From Deltaproteobacteria bacterium (GTDB lineage Bacteria > Desulfobacterota > Desulfobacteria > Desulfobacterales > SpSt-501): a stretch of DNA of 64,000 bases. The notes beneath the pieces were generated by a model, which searched no databases, was not told where the DNA came from, and worked only from the letters and a program-made list of their open reading frames with translations. A program made the translations under genes and the position numbers. The DNA lies in assembly GCA_016219005.1 (NCBI GenBank), contig JACRCN010000023.1:18312-82311 (forward strand), in the 5' to 3' direction. Every line of letters starts with the position of its first letter. Position 1 is the stretch's first letter. Of this stretch, positions 27,517 through 35,038 are shown one piece after another.

Positions 27517-28482
27517 ATGCCGGATTCGGTCTTAACCGCCGAGCACGTGGTCAAGCATTATCCCCTGAAGGGCGCGGGGTTTTCGCGCCGCAAGGGGCTC
27601 GTGCTGGCGGTGGAGGATGTGTCCTTCTGCGTGCTGGCGGGCGAGGTCTTCGGCCTGGTGGGGGAGAGCGGCTGCGGCAAGTCCACCCTGGGCCGGGTGC
27701 TGTTGCGCCTGGAGGAGCCAACGGCGGGCCGGGTGTTCTTCAACGGGCAGGACCTGTCCGGTTTCGAACGTCCGCGCCTGCGGCAGTTCCGGCGCGAGGC
27801 CCAGATCATCTACCAGGATCCCTACTCCTCCCTGAACCCCCGGCGCCGGATCGGAGACCTCGTCGGCGAGCCGCTCGACATCCATGGCATCGGCACACCC
27901 CCCGAGCGGCAGGAGCGGGTGGCCTGGCTGCTCAAGGTCGTCGGGCTTCTGCCCGAGCACGCCCGGCGCTATCCCCACGAATTCTCCGGCGGCCAGCGCC
28001 AGCGCATCGTCATCGCCCGGGCTCTGGCCCTGAATCCGCGACTGCTGCTGGCCGACGAGCCGGTCTCGGCGCTCGACGTCTCGATCCAGGCTCAGGTGAT
28101 CAATCTGCTAAAAGAACTGCAGGCGGAATTCAAACTGACCTACATCTTCATCTCGCACGACTTGAGCCTCGTGGAGTACATCGCCGACCGGGTGGCCGTG
28201 ATGTACCTCGGCCGGCTGGTCGAACTGGCCGAAAAGCCGGACCTCTACCGCGACCCGCTGCACCCTTACACCCAGGCGCTGCTCTCCGCCGCGCCGGTGC
28301 CGGACCCCCATGCGAAAAAAAACCGCATCCTGCTCGGTGGCGACGTGCCGAGCCCCGTCAACCCGCCCGCCGGCTGCAGCTTCCACCCGCGCTGCCGCGA
28401 GAGCGGCGAGCGCTGCTCCGTCGAGGCGCCCGTATTCCGCGAGCTTACCCCCGGTCGCTGGGTGGCCTGCCACAACCGCTGA
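27517..28482 (+). CDS. dppF: Peptide ABC transporter ATP-binding protein, DppF type (operon 2)
   Basis: A 321-residue ATPase: Walker [17 protein letters not shown]-loop [11 protein letters not shown], signature [15 protein letters not shown], Walker [12 protein letters not shown] and switch [16 protein letters not shown]. The tail [14 protein letters not shown] is the usual Cys-rich end. It closes the operon and converges on the chemoreceptor gene with a gap of only 9 bases between stop codons. Unlike the operon 1 copy, it keeps Pro in DEPVSALD. Confidence 0.94.
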   Translation: MPDSVLTAEHVVKHYPLKGAGFSRRKGLVLAVEDVSFCVLAGEVFGLVGESGCGKSTLGRVLLRLEEPTAGRVFFNGQDLSGFERPRLRQFRREAQIIYQDPYSSLNPRRRIGDLVGEPLDIHGIGTPPERQERVAWLLKVVGLLPEHARRYPHEFSGGQRQRIVIARALALNPRLLLADEPVSALDVSIQAQVINLLKELQAEFKLTYIFISHDLSLVEYIADRVAVMYLGRLVELAEKPDLYRDPLHPYTQALLSAAPVPDPHAKKNRILLGGDVPSPVNPPAGCSFHPRCRESGERCSVEAPVFRELTPGRWVACHNR

Positions 28483-28491
28483 TTTCCAACT

Positions 28492-30756
28492 CTAAAAGTC
28501 CTTGTCCTCCAGCGGGATGATCTGCTCGGGGTCGAGCTCCTTGGGGCGGGGGACCCGGCTCGCGGCCGCTTCGGCTTCGGGGGCTTCCGGCGATGATTCA
28601 CCGGTGACGGATTTCCCTGATCTGCCGCCGCCGCCCACGAGTGTCACCAGGTCATTGACAAATGCCCGCATCTGCTCGGCCTGGGCGCTCATCTCCTCGG
28701 CGGCGGAAGCCGATTCCTCGGCGTTGGCCGCATTCTGCTGCGTCACTTTGTCCAGTTCGCCGATGGCGGTGTTGATTTGCCCGATGCCCTGGGCCTGCTC
28801 GCTGGAGGCGGCGGAGATTTCGCCCACCAACTCGGCCGCCTTGGAGGCGCTGCCGGCGACTTGCCGGAAGGCTTCGTTGGTCTCAGCCACTACCGCAGAG
28901 CCGTCCTTCACCCGTTTTACGGTACTCTCGATGAGGTTGGAAGTGTTCTTGGCGGCTTCCGCGGCCCGCAGGGCCAGGTTGCGAACCTCGTCGGCCACCA
29001 CCGCGAACCCCGCGCCGGCCTGGCCGGCCCGGGCGGCTTCAACGGCCGCATTCAGGGCCAGCAGGTTGGTCTGGAACGCGATCTCGTCGATGGTCTTGAC
29101 GATATTTTGAGTTTCTTCGCTGGCCTGGGTGATCTGTTGCATGGAAACCGTGAGCCGCTGCATGGATTCATTGGCTTTTTGGATGACCAGGCCGGAATCG
29201 GCCATCAACTGGTTGGCCTGGCCGGCGTTGTCCGCATTCTGCTTGGTCATCGAAGACATTTCTTCCAGCGAGGAGGAAGTTTCCTCGATGGAGGCGGCTT
29301 GCTCGCTCGTGCCCTCGGCGAGCTGCTGGGATGAGGACGACACCTGCTCCGCTGCGGAGGATACCTCGCTCGAGCCGGCATCCAAGCCGCTGATGATGCG
29401 GTGGATCGGTCGGGTGATGGAGCGCGTGATGGCCCAGGCCATCCCGGCACCCATCAGGACGCCGAACCCCAACGCCAGGACGATAACCCAGTTGGAAGTG
29501 GAGACAATGGACCGGGTCACCGCATTCATCTCGTCGGAACCCTTCCACGCGTCGTTTTGAATGTTCTGGGCCGCCGTGATCACGGTTTCGCCGTTTTGTT
29601 TCATTTTCGGCAGAAAGGTCTGGCGCAGCTCGCTGTCATTTTTGGCCCAGGCATTGACCGCCGCGAAATATTCTTCGGTGGCCTTGGCCGCCCGATCGAT
29701 CCGGCTCTTGTCATCGGCCGTGAGAGCCACCTTCCGCAGGGACGCATAGAGTTTGGGCAGTTCCTGGACCTGGAGATTCAGGTTTTCCCAATCATTGAGG
29801 TTGCGCTCGATGATGTAGGCCTTCTCGCTGAACCGGGCGCCGAGGGCCTCCTGGGATATCCCGGTTACGATGAAAACGGAGTCGACGATTTTTTCAAAAA
29901 CAGCCTGCTTGGTCAGAATATAGTCGTCAACCATCTGGCTGACCGTGTCGCCTGACCGGTTCATGGTCTTGAGGAAATCGGCCAGGGCGGCACTCTTGGC
30001 ATCGCGCTTGTACTCCGCGATCCACGCTTCAAGGGCTTTGGCGTAATCCTGCGTCGCCTTGCGGGCATTGGCGATCTGCTTTATCTCGGTCCCATCGGGG
30101 TTCAGCTTTTCCAGGGCATCGTACCCGCCCAAAAGGCTGGTGATATTGCGCTCGATGGCATTGAGTGCCATCTGCTCATGGTTGAGCATGTAGGTTTTTT
30201 CGTTCAACCGCATGTCCAACGCCCAGGCATTGATGTTGTTGATAATCGCCAAAGCGTTGCCCGCTTGCTGGAACTCCACCTTTTTGGTCTTCAGCAGGGC
30301 GGCGGCTTCCTCGCTGACGATGTCGCCCTTTTGATCCATGAGGGTCTCTTCGGCCTTGTTCTTCTTGAGGGCCTCTACCGCCTGGTCATAGAGCTTGCCG
30401 TAATCGGACGTGGCTTTGCGCACTCCCGAAGACTGGGAAGCGAGTTCTGTATTGTGGCTGGTTTGGGCCAGCTTATCGATCTCGTCCAGGTGGGACGCCA
30501 GTTGCTTCAGCTTCCCCTTGGCCCGCGCGTGGATGTCATCGCTCCTGGAGAGCAGGTAGTTCTTCTCTTCCAGAATAGCCTCCAATGCAGAGCGCTCCAT
30601 CCCGGTCGAGTAGCGGACAGCCGGAAGGCTGTCCCGATTGACCGCGGCGATGTTGAAGTCCACGCGTTTGAACATGACGAAGGCCGTGGCCCCCAGGGCG
30701 ACCATGACCAGCATGACCGCTGCGAATCCCAGAGCGAGTTTTGTGCGCAGTTTCAT
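28492..30756 (-). CDS. Methyl-accepting chemotaxis protein with long helical periplasmic sensor
   Basis: A 754-residue chemoreceptor. TM1 is [20 protein letters not shown] (about 8-28), then about 400 periplasmic residues, TM2 [24 protein letters not shown] and a cytoplasmic signalling domain with [18 protein letters not shown] and the tip [20 protein letters not shown]. The sensor contains three similar segments, [19 protein letters not shown] and [10 protein letters not shown], resembling helical-bimodular sensors that bind small organic acids. It signals to the flagellar motor through CheA/CheW. No CheR-binding WxxF pentapeptide is seen at the end (PLEDKDF). It is transcribed after the Cache protein from a sigma-28 promoter. 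Confidence 0.93.
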   Translation of the reverse strand: MKLRTKLALGFAAVMLVMVALGATAFVMFKRVDFNIAAVNRDSLPAVRYSTGMERSALEAILEEKNYLLSRSDDIHARAKGKLKQLASHLDEIDKLAQTSHNTELASQSSGVRKATSDYGKLYDQAVEALKKNKAEETLMDQKGDIVSEEAAALLKTKKVEFQQAGNALAIINNINAWALDMRLNEKTYMLNHEQMALNAIERNITSLLGGYDALEKLNPDGTEIKQIANARKATQDYAKALEAWIAEYKRDAKSAALADFLKTMNRSGDTVSQMVDDYILTKQAVFEKIVDSVFIVTGISQEALGARFSEKAYIIERNLNDWENLNLQVQELPKLYASLRKVALTADDKSRIDRAAKATEEYFAAVNAWAKNDSELRQTFLPKMKQNGETVITAAQNIQNDAWKGSDEMNAVTRSIVSTSNWVIVLALGFGVLMGAGMAWAITRSITRPIHRIISGLDAGSSEVSSAAEQVSSSSQQLAEGTSEQAASIEETSSSLEEMSSMTKQNADNAGQANQLMADSGLVIQKANESMQRLTVSMQQITQASEETQNIVKTIDEIAFQTNLLALNAAVEAARAGQAGAGFAVVADEVRNLALRAAEAAKNTSNLIESTVKRVKDGSAVVAETNEAFRQVAGSASKAAELVGEISAASSEQAQGIGQINTAIGELDKVTQQNAANAEESASAAEEMSAQAEQMRAFVNDLVTLVGGGGRSGKSVTGESSPEAPEAEAAASRVPRPKELDPEQIIPLEDKDF

Positions 30757-30866
30757 AAGCTATTTCCCTTTGTAGGCAAGCCCCGCATCACGACGCCGTC
30801 AGAGCCGGCTTCTTTCCGGATCATGCCTCCGCCGAGCGCCGGCGGAGGCCTCGTTGTCGCTTGAAA

Positions 30867-31331
30867 TTACTTCTTGTAAATTCCACAGCCCACGATGACA
30901 TCGTTGACACGCTCGATGTACATGGACTTGGGTTCGATCTGGTTGCTCGTCGGGTTGCGGAACTTGTAATCCTGCCAGCCGGACGCCTGCTTCTTCATCA
31001 TCTCGACCCGTTCCTTCATGAATTCCTTGCCGTCGACGTCCTTGTTGTCGATGAGGTCCCGGCCGATCATCTTCGCGTTGGCGCCGTGAGCCAGGCACTT
31101 GCCGTTCATGTCGTAAACGACGACATAGAGATCCCGGTCGATAAACTGTCCCTTGGGATTGCTGATCTCGGCATAGGCCTTGTCGGGGCCATTGGCTTTA
31201 AGGAAGCCGATAGCTTTCTTCACCATGGCGGTCGCTTCATCCTTGGTCCCGGCATCGGCCGCCAGGGCCGTGTTCAATCCAAAAACCAGCACCAGACCGG
31301 TTGCCAAGAGAACTGCCATCATTCGTTTCAT
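30867..31331 (-). CDS. Periplasmic single-Cache-domain protein
   Basis: A 154-residue exported protein: signal peptide MMAVLLATGLVLVFGLNTAL-A, then a single Cache fold including DLYVVVYDMNGKCLAHGANA, MIGRDLIDNKDVDGKEF and the final strand VIVGCGIYKK. Free Cache proteins of this type bind small ligands and are thought to present them to receptors. Here it is the first gene before the chemoreceptor (110-base gap) and is preceded by GGAGGGA and a sigma-28 promoter, so a ligand-presenting or co-sensor role in chemotaxis is a reasonable inference. Confidence 0.88.
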   Translation of the reverse strand: MKRMMAVLLATGLVLVFGLNTALAADAGTKDEATAMVKKAIGFLKANGPDKAYAEISNPKGQFIDRDLYVVVYDMNGKCLAHGANAKMIGRDLIDNKDVDGKEFMKERVEMMKKQASGWQDYKFRNPTSNQIEPKSMYIERVNDVIVGCGIYKK

Positions 31332-31395
31332 GAATCCGTCCCTCCTAATTTAAGGTATAATTGAAACACGCATTATTGATAACCCTTGTCGTTAT

Positions 31396-31422
31396 CTATC
31401 GGCGCATCGGATCAGAACTTTA
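31396..31422 (-). promoter_or_regulatory. Sigma-28 (FliA) promoter for Cache-chemoreceptor operon
   Basis: On the minus strand TAAAGTTC (31422-31415), an 11-base spacer, and GCCGATAG (31403-31396) match the flagellar sigma-28 consensus TAAAGTTT-N11-GCCGATAA in 14 of 16 bases with exact spacing. The start point would be about 55-60 bases before ATG 31331. Chemoreceptor genes are classical FliA targets. Confidence 0.85.
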
Positions 31423-31611
31423 AAAAAATGCAGGATCAAAACCATATTTTTCATTACATAGTGGTATTGAAATGAAATTTAACCTGTTTCGAGTTCCGTG
31501 CTTCGGATTTCGAATTTGGTTCCGGCTTGTCCGGGTTGAAGGGGCAGTGCGAGATGCGGGGATTTTGTTTGCGCTGAAGGCTATGACCCCACTATTTTGC
31601 GGGGGCTTCAG

Positions 31612-31769
31612 CCGGCTGTTGAAAAACGGCGCCTCAGGCCGTGATCCGGCGTTGCGTGGCTCTGGTAAATGCTCACATATCAGCCGATATGCTGCGCTTT
31701 CCAAACCGTCACGCGCCTTGGCTGACGGCCCGATGCTTGCTTTTCAACACCCTTGTTAGGCAAAATGTT
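31612..31769 (+). repeat. Dispersed repeat R3, copy A (inverted partner at 34963)
   Basis: The core 31618-31680 (GTTGAAAAACGGCGCCTCAG...GTAAATGCTCACATAT) matches the reverse complement of 34963-35027, which reads GTTTAAAAACCTCGCCTAAG...GTAAATGCTCACATAT. The copy ends at 31753-31769 with TTTTCAACACCCTTGTT-like sequence, itself inverted with respect to its left end GCTGTTGAAAAA. The repeat lies downstream of the esterase stop at 31801. Confidence 0.75.
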
Positions 31770-31800
31770 GGGAAATGCAGCCGGATTCGGCCGTGCGAGG

Positions 31801-32550
31801 CTATCCGTACAGTTTGCCCAGGAAGTAGTGCATCTGCTTGTACCACCAGGGCCAGTCGTGATTGACGTCCCGACCCCAGAAGTCCACCCAGGCGGGGATC
31901 GATTTTTCGCGGAAGATGCGGTCCAGGCCGCGTGTGTCCGCAATGGCCTCGTCCTCCCAGGCGCCCTGGCCCACGCAGACGATGATGGTGCTGCGGCGGT
32001 ACCAGTCCAGAAACCAAGGGTCGTCGAGGTTTCGCAGATAGGACATGGGCGAGTTGTGATAGACCGCCGGCAGGTCGGCCGGGCCGAGGTTGAACTCGTG
32101 GCGGTCGAGTCGGTAGAGGCCGGAGAGGGCGATGGTGCCTTCGCAGAGGTCGGGGTGCTTCAAAAAGAAGTTTACGGCGTGATAGGCCCCCATGCTGCAG
32201 CCGGTGGCCATGGCCCGAACTCCCGGCAACCCGCAGTGATGCCGGATGAAAGGCACGACCTCCTGGGCCACGTAGCCGTCGTAGGCCTCGTGGCGGGCGT
32301 TGCGCTCCCTCGGGGGCACTGCATAGTTGTACCACGATTCGCTGTCCACGCTGTCGACGCAATAGAGCTTGAGCTTGCCCGCGTCTATAAAGCCCGCGAC
32401 CTCGGCCACCATGCCCATGCCCTCGAAATCGAAATAGCGCCCCCGGGAGCAGGGAAAGACGATGAAGGGTTTTCCCCAGTGCCCGTAGACCTTGAGCTCC
32501 ATGTCGCGGTCCAGGCGCGGGCTGCGCCAGCGATGATGTTCGATCTGCAC
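31801..32550 (-). CDS. Alpha/beta-hydrolase esterase of the EstA/esterase family
   Basis: A 249-residue putative esterase. The start VQIEHHRWRSPRLDRDMELK and VYGHWGKPFIVFPCSRGRY match the family N-terminus, so GTG 32550 (AAGGAA upstream) is preferred over ATG 32589, whose extra 13 residues come from a dispersed repeat. The nucleophile elbow is GCSMGAYHAVNF. A DVNHDWPWWYKQ segment at the end supplies the catalytic His, and EDEAIADTRGL or nearby may supply the acid. No signal peptide. It is the last gene after two ATP-grasp genes; a thioester or peptide-ester substrate is possible but not shown. Confidence 0.82.
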   Translation of the reverse strand: MQIEHHRWRSPRLDRDMELKVYGHWGKPFIVFPCSRGRYFDFEGMGMVAEVAGFIDAGKLKLYCVDSVDSESWYNYAVPPRERNARHEAYDGYVAQEVVPFIRHHCGLPGVRAMATGCSMGAYHAVNFFLKHPDLCEGTIALSGLYRLDRHEFNLGPADLPAVYHNSPMSYLRNLDDPWFLDWYRRSTIIVCVGQGAWEDEAIADTRGLDRIFREKSIPAWVDFWGRDVNHDWPWWYKQMHYFLGKLYG

Positions 32551-32563
32551 GGTTCGTTGTTCC

Positions 32564-32616
32564 TTTTCAGAGGCCGGCCACGCCGCCATCGACTGTCAGA
32601 TGCATTTTTGAGATAG
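32564..32616 (+). repeat. Dispersed repeat R2, copy 1
   Basis: TTTTCAGAGGCCGGCCACGC...CTGTCAGATGCATTTTTGAG-ATAG matches 44856-44909 in the same orientation with few changes. It sits in the gap between the second ATP-grasp gene and the esterase and overlaps the rejected long esterase start. Confidence 0.8.
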
Positions 32617-32628
32617 CTTCTAACTTCT

Positions 32629-33795
32629 TTAGGCCGTTTCGTGGATGAAGCGCACGGCATCCATGATGTCGTTCAGTGCGTCCGACCGGAAGATGTAGCC
32701 GAGGTCTCCCAGCGCGCTGCTGAAAACGCCGGGCACGCTCTGTACCTGCAGCATGAGGTGGCCGAAGCGTTCCAGTATCTCGTCATGGCTGTGCCGGTAA
32801 GGCTGGTTGAATTTGCGGCTGGCGTAGCAGCAGTGATATTTGCGGGTGTAGACGAGGTCGGCGCAGCCGTGCACCAGCAGTTGCGCCCAGGCACGGTAGA
32901 CGTCGATGTCGGCGCCATAGTTGAACATGTCGGTGGTGTAGCCCCCGGGCGGCCGCATGTTGACCTCCAATGCGACGTATTCGCCGGAGGCCGTGAGGAA
33001 GAACTCGATGTGGAAAAACCGTTCCTTGACGCCGAAGCTCTTCAGGCAGGCTCGCCCGATGCGCTCGAGCTCCGCCGGGATCTCCCGCATGGAATAGTAA
33101 TAGATGTGCCGCGCCTCGTTCACGGTCTCCATGATGCCCTGGCTGAACACGTGACCGGTGCAGAACAGGGGGTTGCCGTCGGCGTCCGCCAGCCCGTCGA
33201 AGGAGTGGATGGCCCCGGCGACGAACTCCTCCATCAGGTAATCGACCGCGGGCTTGGTCTTGAAGAACGGATCGAGGTCCGCCTCCGCATCGATGCGACG
33301 GGTGTTCAAGGCGCCCACGCCGGCGTCGGGCTTGGCGATGACGGGGTAGCCGGTCTCACGGATCAGCGCCCGGGCCTCCGCCGGGCTGTGCACGATCCGG
33401 CCGCGAGCCACCCGGACCCCGGCTGCGTGGAAAAGCTCCTTCATCATCGATTTGCGGCGGATGAAGTCGATGTCCGCGGAGCGGACGCCGGCGATGTTGA
33501 AATCGTCCCGAATGCGGGCCTCGGTGCCGAGCCAGTATTCGTTCAGCGAGTCGAAACGGTCGATCTTGCCGTAGCGGTGGGTGAAATACCCGCAGGCCCG
33601 GATGAGCGCGTCGTAGTCGTGCATGTCGCTGACGAAGTAATACTCCGTCAGCGCGGAACGCAGGTCCTCCGACAATCCCTCAGCGGGTTCATCGCCGATG
33701 CCGAGGGCGTTCGCGCCGGCCTGTTTCACGTTCAGCCAGAAGCGATGGTAGTGGGGCGGGAAATGCGGGGACAATATCACGATGTTCCGGTTCAT
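32629..33795 (-). CDS. ATP-grasp ligase-like protein 2
   Basis: A 388-residue protein of the carbamoyl-phosphate-synthase-type ATP-grasp superfamily. An N-terminal pre-ATP domain (VILSPHFPPHYHRFWLNVKQ) is followed by RRKSMMKELFHAAGVRVARG and the ATP-binding lysine region YPVIAKPDAGVGALNTRRI. Metal and nucleotide residues lie in YLMEEFVAGAIHSFDGL and ALEVNMRPPGGYTTDM. It starts inside the previous stop (ATGA overlap at 33792-33795), so the paralogous ligases are translationally coupled and may form a heteromer. Family members join a carboxylate to an amine or thiol through an acylphosphate. The substrate is unknown. No biosynthetic cluster partner other than the esterase is adjacent. Confidence 0.87.
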   Translation of the reverse strand: MNRNIVILSPHFPPHYHRFWLNVKQAGANALGIGDEPAEGLSEDLRSALTEYYFVSDMHDYDALIRACGYFTHRYGKIDRFDSLNEYWLGTEARIRDDFNIAGVRSADIDFIRRKSMMKELFHAAGVRVARGRIVHSPAEARALIRETGYPVIAKPDAGVGALNTRRIDAEADLDPFFKTKPAVDYLMEEFVAGAIHSFDGLADADGNPLFCTGHVFSQGIMETVNEARHIYYYSMREIPAELERIGRACLKSFGVKERFFHIEFFLTASGEYVALEVNMRPPGGYTTDMFNYGADIDVYRAWAQLLVHGCADLVYTRKYHCCYASRKFNQPYRHSHDEILERFGHLMLQVQSVPGVFSSALGDLGYIFRSDALNDIMDAVRFIHETA

Positions 33796-34964
33796 GGCGC
33801 CTGCCGGGTTTGCCGCACCGCGGCGGCGATGCTGCGGATCTCGGCTTCGTTTTCGGAACGGAAGATGTATCGATGCCGGCCCATGATGCCGGCGAAGACC
33901 GGTGGGTTCTCGGCGAACTCCACCAGGCGGTGGCCGAAGCGCGCCAGGATTTCCGCGTGGCTGAAGGTGTAGGACTTGTCCTTCCGGCCCACGTAGCCGA
34001 TAAAGTATTTCTTCGCCGGCGGCAATTCAGCCGCCCGGCCCGCTACCATATCGGCCCAGGCGCGGTACAGGTCGCCGTCCACGCTATAGTTCATCATGTC
34101 CAGGATGGCTCCCCCCGGGGGGCGGCTGTTGATCTCGATCGGGATGTAACCTGGGCTCTGGACAAAAAACTCGAAATGGAAAAACTTGCGCCGGATGCCG
34201 AACGCCGCTACCAGGGATTTGCCGATCTCGGACAGCCGCGCGGGGATCGAGCGGCCGACATAGAAAAACGTATCCGTGCCACGGGTGTACTCGATCAGCC
34301 CCTCGCCGTAGACCAGCGTGTTTTCGAAGAGGACTTCGCCCTCCTGGCCCGTGAGGCCGTCATAGGTGACGATTGGGGCGAAGATGAACTCCTCCAGGAG
34401 GTAGCCGCGGGCGAGCTCCGGGAACAGCTTCTCGAGTGCGGCGGCGCTGTCCACGCGGTGCGTGCCGCTGGCCCCCACCCCTTCGTCGGGCTTGAGAATG
34501 ACCGGATAACCTATGTCTCCGGCCAGGCGCAGCGCCTCGTCGAGGTCCGTCACGCAGCCGCCCCGGGCCACCGGCAGGCCGCTCGTGTGAAAAATGCGCT
34601 TCATCACGGACTTCTTCTTGAGCCGCTCCGTGTCCCGCAGCGTGATCCCGGGAATCCCCAGGCGCTCGTTGATGAAGCCCTCCAGGCGCAGCCATTGCTC
34701 GTTGTGGGATTCCACGAGGTCAAAGGCTCCCTCAAAGCCCAAGGCATGCTTGGCTTCCAGCAGTTCGCCGACGGCCCGATCGACCTGCCGCCAGTTCTTC
34801 AAATCGGTGCGCACGTACCAGCGTATGCAGGCGCGCAGGTCGGCAGGCATGGCGAAAAAGTCCGTCTCTCCGATGGACCACACGCGCAGGCCTGCCGCGT
34901 GAAGGTTGCGTATGAAATTGGCGTAATTCGGCGGGAAATCCGGAGATATGTAGAGAATGTCCAT
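33792..34964 (-). CDS. ATP-grasp ligase-like protein 1
   Basis: A 390-residue paralogue of the next gene. It opens ILYISPDFPPNYANFIRNLH, has KKKSVMKRIFHTSGLPVARG, the ATP-binding region YPVILKPDEGVGASGTHRVD and the metal-ligand segment PIEINSRPPGGAILDMMNYS. The C-terminal parts of the two proteins also correspond (FRSENEAEIRSIAAAVR here, FRSDALNDIMDAVRFI there), suggesting duplication. The ATG at 34964 lies at the very edge of repeat R3 copy B, and no strong ribosome site is visible. It is the first gene of a three-gene unit with the second ligase and the esterase. Confidence 0.87.
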   Translation of the reverse strand: MDILYISPDFPPNYANFIRNLHAAGLRVWSIGETDFFAMPADLRACIRWYVRTDLKNWRQVDRAVGELLEAKHALGFEGAFDLVESHNEQWLRLEGFINERLGIPGITLRDTERLKKKSVMKRIFHTSGLPVARGGCVTDLDEALRLAGDIGYPVILKPDEGVGASGTHRVDSAAALEKLFPELARGYLLEEFIFAPIVTYDGLTGQEGEVLFENTLVYGEGLIEYTRGTDTFFYVGRSIPARLSEIGKSLVAAFGIRRKFFHFEFFVQSPGYIPIEINSRPPGGAILDMMNYSVDGDLYRAWADMVAGRAAELPPAKKYFIGYVGRKDKSYTFSHAEILARFGHRLVEFAENPPVFAGIMGRHRYIFRSENEAEIRSIAAAVRQTRQAP

Positions 34965-35038
34965 ATGTGAGCATTTACAAAAGCCGCATAACGCCGGTTC
35001 CCGGCCTTAGGCGAGGTTTTTAAACACCCTGTTAAGCC
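34963..35038 (-). repeat. Dispersed repeat R3, copy B
   Basis: Reverse complement of copy A at 31618-31680, with conserved GTAAATGCTCACATAT and GCC...CCGGCGTT segments. It fills the 67-base gap between the ATP-grasp 1 start and the CoA-transferase stop, whose TAA codon lies inside its terminal TTAACAGGGTG. Copies A and B thus bracket the ligase-esterase cassette in inverted orientation. Confidence 0.75.

Larger units (their letters stand above)
31332..31800. other. Gene-free stretch upstream of the Cache gene
   Basis: These 469 bases contain the sigma-28 promoter (31396-31422), a locally AT-richer segment near 31420-31480, and the repeat R3 copy A (31612-31769). No supportable gene was found; the block between 31480 and 31610 looks like a degenerate dispersed repeat. 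Confidence 0.6.

Noticed and set aside
31551..32616. An insertion sequence around the repeat-rich esterase region
   Set aside because: No transposase or transposase remnant is present; only short repeats are seen.
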